Shown piece by piece: positions 36,792-44,502 of a stretch of DNA of 64,000 nucleotides. Within the stretch, counting starts at the first letter, position 1, and every line of letters starts with the position of its first letter. Made by a program: the position numbers and the translations under genes. The stretch comes from Limimaricola hongkongensis DSM 17492 (GTDB lineage: Bacteria; Pseudomonadota; Alphaproteobacteria; Rhodobacterales; Rhodobacteraceae): the NCBI RefSeq assembly GCF_000600975.2, contig NZ_KK088653.1, forward strand, positions 496,501 through 560,500, written 5' to 3'. The notes beneath the pieces were generated by a model. The model was not told where the DNA came from. It was given only the letters and a program-made list of their open reading frames with translations, and did no database searches.

Positions 36792-38447
36792 ATGGAAGCG
36801 GACTACGTGATCGTCGGGGCCGGCAGCGCCGGTTGTACCATGGCCTACCGCCTGTCGGAGGCGGGCAAGAGCGTCATCGTGATCGAGCATGGCGGCTCGG
36901 ATGCGGGGCCGTTCATCCAGATGCCCGGAGCGCTGAGCTACCCGATGAACATGTCGCGCTATGACTGGGGCTACAAGTCCGAGCCCGAGCCTCACTTGGG
37001 CGGCCGCCGTCTGGCGACGCCGCGCGGCAAGGTGATCGGCGGCTCGTCCTCGATCAACGGCATGGTCTATGTGCGCGGCCATGCGCGCGATTTCGACACA
37101 TGGTCGGAAATGGGGGCGACCGGCTGGGATTACGCGGGCGTGCTGCCCTATTTCAAGCGGATGGAGAACTGGCACGACAGCGGCCATGGCGGCGATCCGG
37201 CCCGCCGGGGCCATGACGGCCCGCTCCATGTCACGCGCGGCCCGCGCGACAACCCGCTGACCCGCGCCTTCGTCGAGGCGGGCGGGCAGGCGGGCTACCA
37301 GCTCACCGACGACTACAATGGCGCGCAGCAGGAGGGCTTCGGCCCGATGGAGGCGACGATCTGGCAGGGCACCCGCTGGTCGGCGGCCAACGCCTATCTG
37401 CGCCCCGCGCTCAAGCGCGAGAACTGCACGCTGATCCGCGGTCTCGCCCACAAGGTCGTCATCGAGGACGGCCGCGCCACGGGGGTGGAGCTTTCGCGCG
37501 GGGGCCGGGCCGAGGTGATCCGCGCCCGGGCCGAGGTGATCATCGCCGCCTCCTCGATCAACTCGCCCAAGCTTCTGATGCTGTCTGGCATCGGCCCGGC
37601 GGCGCATCTGGCCGAGCATGGCATCGATGTGGTCGCCGATCGCGCGGGGGTGGGCCAGAACCTGCAGGACCATCTGGAGATGTACATCCAGATGGCCGCG
37701 ACGCAGCCCGTCTCGCTCTATGCGCATTGGAATCTCTGGGGCAAGGGCAAGGCGGGCACGCAATGGATGCTGTCGCGCACCGGCCTCGGCGCGTCGAACC
37801 AGTTCGAGAGCGCGGGCTTCATCCGGTCGCGCGCGGGCGTCGAATATCCCGACATCCAGTATCACTTCCTGCCGATGGCGGTGCGCTATGACGGCAAGGC
37901 CCCGGCCGAGGGGCACGGATTCCAGGCGCATGTCGGGCCGATGCGCTCGGGCTCGCGCGGGCATGTGACGCTGGCCTCGAGAAACCCCGAGGACGCGCCG
38001 AAGATCCTGTTCAACTACATGTCGACCGAGCAGGACTGGGCCGATTTCCGCACCTGCATCCGGCTCACCCGCGAGATCTTCGGCCAACGCGCCTTTGCGC
38101 CCTATCGCGGCCACGAGATCCAGCCGGGCGATCACGCGCAGACCGACGAGGAGCTGAACGAAGCGATCCGCGAGCATGTCGAGAGCGCCTATCACCCCTG
38201 CGGCACCTGCAAGATGGGCGCCAAGGACGATCCTTCGGCGGTGGTCGATCCCGAATGCCGGGTGATCGGGGTCGAGGGGCTTCGGGTGGCGGACAGCTCG
38301 ATCTTTCCGCGCATCACCAACGGCAATCTCAACGCGCCGTCGATCATGGTGGGGGAGAAGGCGTCCGACCATATCCTTGGCCGCAGGCTCGATCCGCTGG
38401 ATGAAAAGCCGTGGATTCACCCCGCATGGCGTGTGGCGCAGCGTTGA
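36792..38447 (+). CDS. betA: Choline dehydrogenase (GMC flavoprotein)
   Basis: 551 residues. The FAD-binding motif [20 protein letters not shown] opens the protein. GMC signature 1 is [20 protein letters not shown] and signature 2 is [19 protein letters not shown]. The C-terminal His/Asn active-site region is HPCGTCKMG ... [17 protein letters not shown]. It oxidises choline to betaine aldehyde at the membrane. An in-frame ATG at 36783 is a possible alternative start, three codons upstream. Confidence 0.96.
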   Translation: MEADYVIVGAGSAGCTMAYRLSEAGKSVIVIEHGGSDAGPFIQMPGALSYPMNMSRYDWGYKSEPEPHLGGRRLATPRGKVIGGSSSINGMVYVRGHARDFDTWSEMGATGWDYAGVLPYFKRMENWHDSGHGGDPARRGHDGPLHVTRGPRDNPLTRAFVEAGGQAGYQLTDDYNGAQQEGFGPMEATIWQGTRWSAANAYLRPALKRENCTLIRGLAHKVVIEDGRATGVELSRGGRAEVIRARAEVIIAASSINSPKLLMLSGIGPAAHLAEHGIDVVADRAGVGQNLQDHLEMYIQMAATQPVSLYAHWNLWGKGKAGTQWMLSRTGLGASNQFESAGFIRSRAGVEYPDIQYHFLPMAVRYDGKAPAEGHGFQAHVGPMRSGSRGHVTLASRNPEDAPKILFNYMSTEQDWADFRTCIRLTREIFGQRAFAPYRGHEIQPGDHAQTDEELNEAIREHVESAYHPCGTCKMGAKDDPSAVVDPECRVIGVEGLRVADSSIFPRITNGNLNAPSIMVGEKASDHILGRRLDPLDEKPWIHPAWRVAQR

Positions 38448-38470
38448 AGATCGCGCCTAGCGCGCAAATC

Positions 38471-38486
38471 TTAACTTTAAGTTAAC
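38471..38486. promoter_or_regulatory. Full CtrA-type site TTAA-N7-TTAAC
   Basis: TTAACTTTAAGTTAAC reads TTAA, seven bases, TTAAC, the consensus for the alphaproteobacterial response regulator CtrA. It is also an inverted repeat (TTAACTT-T-AAGTTAA). It lies 42 bases ahead of the broken nuclease gene and 23 bases after betA. The block is strikingly AT-rich for this DNA. Confidence 0.5.
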
Positions 38487-38528
38487 GAAACACTTGCCGG
38501 GGGCATCGAAAGCGCCGACATCCCCGGC

Positions 38529-39210
38529 ATGGCCTGTTTCGCGATCCTTGCCCTGTTGGGTCTGTGCTCGACCGAGCCCGCGGCGGCAGCCGGTCCCTCC
38601 GGCATGGTCGCGGTGATCGATGGCGACACGCTCGACGTGGGCGGCGCGCGGGTGCGATTGCATGGCGTCGACGCGCCTGAGAACGCCCAGAGCTGCGGCA
38701 CCGGGTCGGGCGCGGTCTGGGCCTGCGGTGACTGGGTCACGCAGGAGACTTCGCTGCGCTTCGCGGGCCGCGAGGCGGTCTGCGAGACCGTCGATATCGA
38801 CCGCTATGACCGGATCGTCGCCCGTTGCGCCGTTGATGGCGCGGATATCGGCGCGGCGCTGGTTTCAAACGGGCTCGCGCTGGCCTATGTCGAATACTCC
38901 AGGGATTACGCCGAGACCGAGGCGGCCGCCCGCGCCGCCGGGCGCGGCATCTGGCGTGGCGAGGTCGAGGCCCCCCTGGGACTGGCGGCGCGCCAAGCGG
39001 GCCGGTCGCTCCACCTCCGAGGCCGCGCCCGAGCGCGTCGAGGCGGGCGGCTGCGCGATCAAGGGCAACGTGTCGGGGGGCGGCCGGATTTATCACATGC
39101 CGGGCGATCCGTTCTACGGGCGCACCAAGATCGACACCGGCGCGGGAGAGCGCTGGTTCTGCAGCGAGGCCGAGGCGCGCCGCGCCGGGTGGCGGCACGC
39201 CGGAAGCTAG
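38529..39210 (+). pseudogene. Thermonuclease-family (SNase-like) protein, +1 frameshift
   Basis: Residues 1-148 read as a signal peptide (to about 21, EPAAAAGP) followed by an SNase domain: VAVIDGDTLDVGGARVRLHGVDAPE, then DRYDRIVARC and ALVSNGLALAYVEYS. After the six-C tract at 38971-38976 the same frame turns into Arg-rich nonsense. The plus-one frame continues sensibly (WDWRRAKRAG, then CAIKGNVSGGGRIYHMPGDP FYGRTKID) to TAG 39210. Removing one C restores a 226-residue protein with the C-terminal excalibur-like/lipid-anchored nuclease tail seen in related proteins. A CtrA-type site precedes it. The cause may be a sequencing or assembly homopolymer error, a true mutation, or slippage. Confidence 0.85.
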
Positions 39211-39425
39211 GTCTCCGAACGCCTCTCCGCATCGCTTGAACGGGGGCGCTGCCTCGCTTTGCAAGGAGGGCGAGGCCAGCCTTGCCGTGGCGCATGTTGT
39301 TTCTGAAGAGACGCCCCTCCGCGTTCCTGCATCCGCGAGGCCGTGCGGGATGGCGTGCGCCCGCGTGGCGGTCTATCAAGCGGACTGCCGCAGATCGCGC
39401 GGCGCAGCCCGAGGACAAGATTGAC

Positions 39426-39812
39426 ATGGAAAAGCACCGCGGATTTCCCGGCCGGCTGCCCGGCACCGATTTCCAGTTCACCATTCGCCGCGCCGCCAAG
39501 GACGGTCCGACCAAGATCATCCGGCGCGAGCGGTTCCGCGACCGCCGCCCGCCCGACCGCCGCGCCGATGAAGGCTTCATGGCCGCGCTCTGGGCGCAGT
39601 TCGGCGAGGAGCCCTTCGTGCGCGGCAATCTCGATGCCGCGCGGCTGAGCTGGCTGTTCGGCCGCGAGGTGGTGCCTGCCGAGGACCCGTTCGATCCGCA
39701 GGATTACGACGCGCTCTTGCGCATCGACGTGGCGCAGGCGCGCCACGCCTTCCCGGATGTCTTCGGTGAAACCGGTTCCGAGGCGGATGAGGACGACGAC
39801 GAGGATTGGTGA
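39426..39812 (+). CDS. Hypothetical protein with acidic tail
   Basis: 128 residues from ATG 39426, no signal or membrane segment, and no family recognised. The N-terminal third is basic (RRERFRDRRPPDRRADE), the middle carries FMAALWAQFGEEPFVRGNLDAARLSWLFGREVVP, and the last ten residues are nearly all Asp/Glu ending in Trp. This suggests an internal charge-balanced or nucleic-acid-associated protein, but that is speculation. A longer form from TTG 39282 (176 residues) is possible: AAGGAGGGCGAGG lies ahead of it, but the added stretch is Arg-rich and looks non-coding. The 215 bases between the nuclease and this gene hold nothing else I can name. Confidence 0.6.
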   Translation: MEKHRGFPGRLPGTDFQFTIRRAAKDGPTKIIRRERFRDRRPPDRRADEGFMAALWAQFGEEPFVRGNLDAARLSWLFGREVVPAEDPFDPQDYDALLRIDVAQARHAFPDVFGETGSEADEDDDEDW

Positions 39813-40003
39813 TCGCCGACAGGCGCGGCGCGGGGCGTGGTACCCGGCATGACGCCCGGAGCAGGTGGCGACATGCCGCCTATGCTTGGTCGTGGGGCGA
39901 AGGGTACAACCGGGGCGAGGCCCGGCCTCCCTTGCGCCGCGCTGCGTGACATGGCACTGACATCTTCATCTGGGGCATAATCGTTCATTTTCGGAGACCA
40001 AGA

Positions 40004-40222
40004 ATGGCATCCATGTTCAAACTCTTCGGCGCGCTCGGCGTTGCCGCGACCCTCGCTGCCTGCGGCGCGACCCCTGGTGAGCGTGCCGCGACCGGCGCTC
40101 TCGCCGGCGCTGCCGCCGCCGAAGTCACCGGTGAAGACGCCATCACCGGCGCGCTCGTCGGTGGTGCGATCGGTGGCATCGCGCCCTGCGTCGCCAACCC
40201 GAACGCCCGCGGCTGCTACTGA
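40004..40222 (+). CDS. Small glycine-zipper lipoprotein
   Basis: 72 residues. A lipoprotein signal with lipobox LAACG (Cys at about 20) is followed by alternating Gly/Ala motifs (ATGALAGAAAAEV, ITGALVGGAIGGI) that form a glycine-zipper helix, and a short Cys-rich tail (APCVANPNARGCY). Such mini-lipoproteins are common in Rhodobacterales and are thought to insert in or sit on the outer membrane; the role is unknown. A strong terminator follows, so it is a single-gene transcript, perhaps highly expressed. Confidence 0.82.
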   Translation: MASMFKLFGALGVAATLAACGATPGERAATGALAGAAAAEVTGEDAITGALVGGAIGGIAPCVANPNARGCY

Positions 40223-40264
40223 GCGGGCCGCACCCCGGCGCTGGCCGTGGGTGAATGACATTTC

Positions 40265-40296
40265 GGGCCGCCGGGGGAAATCCCGGCGGCCCTTTT
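40265..40296 (+). terminator. Terminator after the small lipoprotein
   Basis: GGGCCGCCGGG (40265-40275) pairs exactly with CCCGGCGGCCC (40282-40292) around GGAAAT and is followed by TTTT. It ends the lipoprotein transcript 43 bases after the stop. Confidence 0.9.
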
Positions 40297-40397
40297 CGTG
40301 ACCCGGGAACGAAGCGTTGACCGGCGCGGGCCGAACCCGCCAATGGCTTGCGGATCGGGCGCTGCCGAATGTCAGGGCTGGCCGGCCCGCGCCGCCC

Positions 40398-40910
40398 TCA
40401 TTCTGTGCGGCTGAACGGCATCGCCTGCGCGCCCGGCCGGTCGAAGGGGCGGTTGGCGTCGCGGATCTCCTGCTGGCGCAGCGGCAGCTTGTCGATCGCG
40501 TGAATCAGCTCGCGCCCGGTGAAAGGCGCGGGCTTGCGCTGCGCGATGCGCCCGTCCTTGCCGATCAGGATCACGGCGAAGCCGCGCGGACGCAGCGCCC
40601 GGCGGATCGGGCTGCGGGCGTCCGGATCGGTGTCGATGAGCACGATCACGTCGCGTGCCGTCAGCTCGTCGATCCGCTCTGCGAGAAAGGCGACCTGCCG
40701 TTCGAACTGCGGATCGCCGGGGCCGTCGGCAAACACCACGATCGGTCTCGCGCGGAATTCGAAATCCTCCAGTTCCGCCTCGCCCACGGGATAGGCCGCG
40801 CGCGGCTCCTCGACCCATCGGGACAGAAGATCCGGCGCCTCCTGCGCGGCGACGAGCGGGGCGGCCCAGAACAGGGCGATGAGCGCGGCGAGGGGGCGAA
40901 ACCATGTCAT
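40398..40910 (-). CDS. DUF4174 periplasmic protein
   Basis: 170 residues with an N-terminal signal peptide (about 1-22: AAPLVAAQEA). The mature domain has the thioredoxin-like alternation of DUF4174: RPIVVFADGPGDPQFERQVAFLAERIDELTARDVIVLIDTD, then RPRGFAVILIGKDGRIAQRKPAPF. No active-site Cys pair is seen, as in other DUF4174 members, so redox activity is unlikely. It is divergent from the GNAT gene; the 231 bases between them hold nothing I can name. Confidence 0.8.
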   Translation of the reverse strand: MTWFRPLAALIALFWAAPLVAAQEAPDLLSRWVEEPRAAYPVGEAELEDFEFRARPIVVFADGPGDPQFERQVAFLAERIDELTARDVIVLIDTDPDARSPIRRALRPRGFAVILIGKDGRIAQRKPAPFTGRELIHAIDKLPLRQQEIRDANRPFDRPGAQAMPFSRTE

Positions 40911-41141
40911 GCCCTCAACATAGGCGCGAATGATGCCCGCGCGAAGGGTGCTGCGACATTCAGGCCGCGGCTTTGACGCCCCGTCGCGGTTTCGCTGTGA
41001 TCCGGCGCGCCCGCGTCCCGAACGGGGCCGGGGCGTTCCGGTGTCCCGCCGCACGGGCCGGGCATCGAAAGGGCTCTTGCGGGAAGGGGCGCAACGCGAC
41101 ATCACGGGCGCCGACATTGCCCGCCCCAGGAGCCCCGCGAA

Positions 41142-41612
41142 ATGATCCGCACCGCCACGCCAGACGACGCGCCCGCCCTGTCCGCCATCTGGAACGGGGT
41201 GATCCGCGAGACCAGCTCGATCTTCAACGCGACAGAGCGCAGCGAGGCCGAGATCGCCGAGATCACGCAATCGGGCGACCCCTTTTTCGTCTGGGACGAA
41301 GGCGGCGTGCAGGGCTTTGCCCGCTGGTTCCCGTTTCGCGGCACCGACGGCTACCGCCATACCGTGGAACACACGATCCTGCTCGCGCCGTCGCTGCATG
41401 GGCGCGGCGCGGGCCGGTTGATGATGGAGCGCCTGTTCGAGACGGCCCGCGCCGCCGACAAGCATGTCATGGTGGCCTGCGTCACGGCCGAGAACACCGC
41501 CGGCATCGCCTTTCACGAGCGGATGGGATTCGTGCGCACCGGCACCATGCCCGAGGTGGGGCGCAAGTTCGGCCGTTGGCTCGATCTTGCCATCCTGCAG
41601 AAACGACTCTGA
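41142..41612 (+). CDS. GNAT N-acetyltransferase, phosphinothricin-acetyltransferase type
   Basis: 156 residues. One GNAT domain: MIRTATPDDAPALSAIWNGVI, the strand TVEHTILLAPSLHGRGAGRLMMERLFE with the acetyl-CoA pyrophosphate loop (HGRGAGR), and VTAENTAGIAFHERMGFVRTGTMPEVGRKFGRWLD. This matches the Pat/Bar/MddA-like group, which acetylates phosphinothricin, methionine sulfone or similar amino acids. The true substrate cannot be told from sequence. AGGAG precedes the start by 8 bases. Confidence 0.88.
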   Translation: MIRTATPDDAPALSAIWNGVIRETSSIFNATERSEAEIAEITQSGDPFFVWDEGGVQGFARWFPFRGTDGYRHTVEHTILLAPSLHGRGAGRLMMERLFETARAADKHVMVACVTAENTAGIAFHERMGFVRTGTMPEVGRKFGRWLDLAILQKRL

Positions 41613-41643
41613 CAATGCCGCAACGCGGCGCTAAGGTGAGCCC

Positions 41644-42372
41644 ATGTCGATCTGGACCCGCATAGCCGAGATCCTCTCCGCCCTCCGGCAGGGCGAGAGT
41701 CTCGCCTCGATCTTCGACCGGCTGCGCACGCCGCCCGAACGCTCGGTGGCCTTCGCCATCGCGGTGATCGCGCTGGGCGCCAAGATGGCCAAGGCCGACG
41801 GGCAGGTCACGCGCGGCGAGGTCGCGGCCTTCCGCGAGGTGTTCACCATCCCGCCCGAGGAAGAGGCCAATGCCGCGCGCGTCTTTAACATGGCGCGCAC
41901 CGACGTGGCGGGGTTCGAGGATTACGCGGCCAAGATCGCCGACATGTTCGGCGACGAAAAGGGCCCCTTGTGCGACCTGATGGAAGGATTGTTCCACATC
42001 GCGCTGGCGGATGGCGACTATCACCCCGCCGAGAACGCCTTTTTGCAGCGCGTGGCCGAGATCTTCGAGATCGACCCGCGCAGCTTCGCGCGGCTGCGTG
42101 CGCGCTTCGTCCCCGAAGCCGAGGCTGATCCTTATGACGTGCTGGGCGTGGCGCCCGGTGACGATATGGGCGAGATCCGCGCCGCATGGCGCGCCATCGT
42201 GCGCGAGACCCATCCCGACCGGCTCGCCGCGCGCGGCCTGCCCGAAGAGGCGATGAAGATGGCCGAGAGCCGCCTGATCGACGCCAACCGCGCCTGGGAG
42301 CGGATTTCCCAAGGCCAAGGCACGGGTCCGGTCGTCACCGCCGCGCCGGATGGCGGGGCGGGCCGCGCCTGA
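41644..42372 (+). CDS. TerB-like plus J-domain (DjlA-type) protein
   Basis: 242 residues. An N-terminal TerB-like helical domain (about 40-155, with FAIAVIALGAKMAKADGQVTRGEVAAFREVF and IALADGDYHPAENAFLQRVAEIF) is joined to a J-domain at about 165-230. The J-domain carries DPYDVLGVAPGDDMGEIRAAWRAIVRETHPDRLAARG; the HPD motif is intact, so it should stimulate a DnaK. There is no transmembrane helix at the start, unlike enterobacterial DjlA. Its stop overlaps the next gene's start (TGATG). Confidence 0.9.
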   Translation: MSIWTRIAEILSALRQGESLASIFDRLRTPPERSVAFAIAVIALGAKMAKADGQVTRGEVAAFREVFTIPPEEEANAARVFNMARTDVAGFEDYAAKIADMFGDEKGPLCDLMEGLFHIALADGDYHPAENAFLQRVAEIFEIDPRSFARLRARFVPEAEADPYDVLGVAPGDDMGEIRAAWRAIVRETHPDRLAARGLPEEAMKMAESRLIDANRAWERISQGQGTGPVVTAAPDGGAGRA

Positions 42373-43386
42373 TGCGTCTGGCGACGTGGAACGTCGCCTG
42401 GTTCGACCGGCTGTTCGACGATGCGGGCCAGCCCCTGCACGTTGCGGGCGAGTCCGCTCGCTACGGCATCACCCGCGCGGCCCGGCTCGACGGCATCGCG
42501 CGGGTGATGCGCGCGCTCGACGCCGACGGGATCGTGGTGGTCGAGGCCCCCCGACACGGGTGGCCGGCGCGACGGGGTCCGGGCGTTGGAGCGCTTTGCC
42601 GCCGAAACCGGGCTCAGGGCGCGCGAGGCGATGATCGGCTATCCCAGCCACACCCAGCAGGAAATCGCCTTTCTCTTCGATCCCGACCGCATCTCGGCCC
42701 GCCACGATCCCCGCGACAGCGCCCGTGCGCCGCGTTTCGATCTGCATGCCGGGCAGGGCGAGACGCGGATCACGTGGTCGAAACCGCCGCTGGAGCTTGC
42801 CATCGAGACCGAGGGCGCCGTGCTGCGGCTGATCGGGGTGCATGCCAAGTCCAAGGCGCCGCACGGGGCCGACGACCCCGAGGAGATGCGCCGCATCGCG
42901 GTGGAGAACCGGCGCAAGCAGATCGCGCAATGCGGCTGGCTGCGGGGCCGGGTCGAGGATCACCTCGACGCGGGCGACAGCCTCGTGGTGATGGGGGATT
43001 TCAACGACGGCCCCGGTCTCGACGCGCAGGAACGGCTGTTCGGCCGCTCGGGCGTCGAGATCGTGCTGGGCGAGGAAGCGGCACCCGGACGGCGTCTTTA
43101 CGATCCGCATGCCCGCCTCGCGCTGGCGCATCCGGTGGCGGCCCAGCCCGCCACCGCGCGCTTCGCCGTGCCGCCCGACTGGCGCATTCTCTCGGCGCTT
43201 CTCGACTACGCGATGGTTTCGCCCGACCTGTGCGCGCGTCATCCGCGCTGGCGGATCTGGCACCCGTTCGACGACCCGGACATCTACGCCGATGCCGATC
43301 TGCGCGCGGCGCTGCTCGTGGCGTCGGACCATTTCCCGGTCACGCTCGATCTCGACCTGGCTGGAAAGACGCGCGCCACCGCCTAG
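42372..43386 (+). pseudogene. Endonuclease/exonuclease/phosphatase-family protein, +1 frameshift
   Basis: The first 59 residues (MRLATWNVAWFDRLFDD ... ADGIVVVEAP) form the start of an EEP domain. The rest lies in the plus-one frame: a DTGGRRDGVRALERFAAETGL stretch, VVMGDFNDGP (catalytic Asp/Asn), and the C-terminal VASDHFPVTLDL. The frames meet at a six-C tract at 42547-42552; removing one C gives one 337-residue protein with all EEP motifs. The context, GGTCGAGGCCCCCC, is the same as at the break in the SNase-like gene. It starts on the stop of the J-domain gene (TGATG). The substrate (DNA, RNA or phospho-lipid) cannot be assigned. Confidence 0.85.
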
Positions 43387-43395
43387 GTCTGGGGC

Positions 43396-43776
43396 ATGAG
43401 ACAGATCGCCCATGCCGCCATCGCCGCCGCGCTCATCGCCGGCCCCGCCACCGCCCAGCTGGAGACGGCCCCCGCCGAGGAGGAGGAGGGATTCAGCCTG
43501 ATGCAGGAGGGGGCGGAACTGTTCTTCGAGGGCATCATGGGAGAAATGGAGCCCGCCATCGAGGATTTCCGCGGCTTTGCGCGGATGGCCGAGCCGCATC
43601 TGCGCGCGCTCTTGTCAGAAATGGGACCGGCGCTGATGCAGGTGCTCGACCGGATCGATGACATCGCCAATTACGAGGCGCCCGAGATCCTCGACAATGG
43701 TGACATCATCATCCGCCGCAAGCGCGAGGCCCCCGAATTCGTCCCCGATCCCGATGCGCCCGAATACGATATCTGA
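43396..43776 (+). CDS. Small secreted acidic protein of unknown function
   Basis: 126 residues with a signal peptide (about 1-21: AGPATAQLE). The mature protein is very acidic. It carries a run of Glu after the signal, an amphipathic helical stretch (MQEGAELFFEGIMGEMEPAIEDFRGFARMAEPHLRALLSEMGPALMQVL) and a tail with Lys/Arg followed by Pro/Asp repeats. No family is recognised. It follows the EEP gene by 9 bases and is probably in the same transcript, before gph. Confidence 0.65.
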   Translation: MRQIAHAAIAAALIAGPATAQLETAPAEEEEGFSLMQEGAELFFEGIMGEMEPAIEDFRGFARMAEPHLRALLSEMGPALMQVLDRIDDIANYEAPEILDNGDIIIRRKREAPEFVPDPDAPEYDI

Positions 43777-43837
43777 GCGCTTGTCTCCCCGGCGCCGCCG
43801 GGCGTAATCTTGACCCGAACGGCAGGAAAGGACGGCT

Positions 43838-44494
43838 ATGGGGCAAGCAGCGCAGAGCGATCGTCGCGCCATTGTCTTCGATCTCGACGGCACCCTGATC
43901 GACAGCGCCCCCGGCATCGCCGCCGCCGTCAACCGGACCTTTGCCGCGCATGGGCTCGAACCGACGCCGCCCGACCTGATCGCCGGGCTGATCGGGCACG
44001 GGGCCTACCGGCTCGTGGCGGACCTGCTGGCGCGGCAGTTCATCCCCGCCGCCCCCGACGACATCGCCTTCCTGACCAAGGCCTATCTCGACAGCTATGC
44101 CGAGGCGCCGCTGGAGGGCACCACCGTCTATCCGCATGTCGCCGAGGATCTCGCGGCGCTGTCGGAGGCGGGCTGGCGGCTTGGTCTGTGCACCAACAAG
44201 CCGCAGGCGCTGGCGGTCTCGGTGCTCGAAGGGCTCGGGTTCGACCATCTGTTCGACGCGGTGCGCGGCGCCGACGCCGTCTGCGCGCGCAAGCCCGATC
44301 CGGGCCACCTGCACGCCGTGATCGCGGCGCTGGAGGTGGAGACGGCGATCTATGTCGGTGACACCGAGGTCGACGAGGCGACGGCGCAGGCGGCGGGTGT
44401 TGCGTTTCGCGGTGTCGGCTGGGCCGCGCCGGGACGGCTTTCGGCGCCCGAGACCGCACGGCTGTCGCGGCTGTCGGATCTCATGGCCTGCTAG
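43838..44494 (+). CDS. gph: Phosphoglycolate phosphatase-type HAD hydrolase
   Basis: 218 residues. HAD motif I is VFDLDGTLIDSAPGI (nucleophile Asp), motif II is LCTNKP, and motif III/IV are ARKPDPGHL and YVGDTEVDEATAQAAG. A four-helix cap follows motif I. The size and cap fit Gph, which clears 2-phosphoglycolate made in DNA repair and in metabolism, though HAD substrate calls are loose. It ends 8 bases from the convergent ppx stop. Confidence 0.88.
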   Translation: MGQAAQSDRRAIVFDLDGTLIDSAPGIAAAVNRTFAAHGLEPTPPDLIAGLIGHGAYRLVADLLARQFIPAAPDDIAFLTKAYLDSYAEAPLEGTTVYPHVAEDLAALSEAGWRLGLCTNKPQALAVSVLEGLGFDHLFDAVRGADAVCARKPDPGHLHAVIAALEVETAIYVGDTEVDEATAQAAGVAFRGVGWAAPGRLSAPETARLSRLSDLMAC

Positions 44495-44502
44495 GCGCGG
44501 AG

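Noticed and set aside
39282-39425. Extended TTG start for the hypothetical gene at 39426
   Set aside because: There is a fair ribosome-binding site, but the added residues are Arg/Ala-rich with no structure and resemble the non-coding flank.
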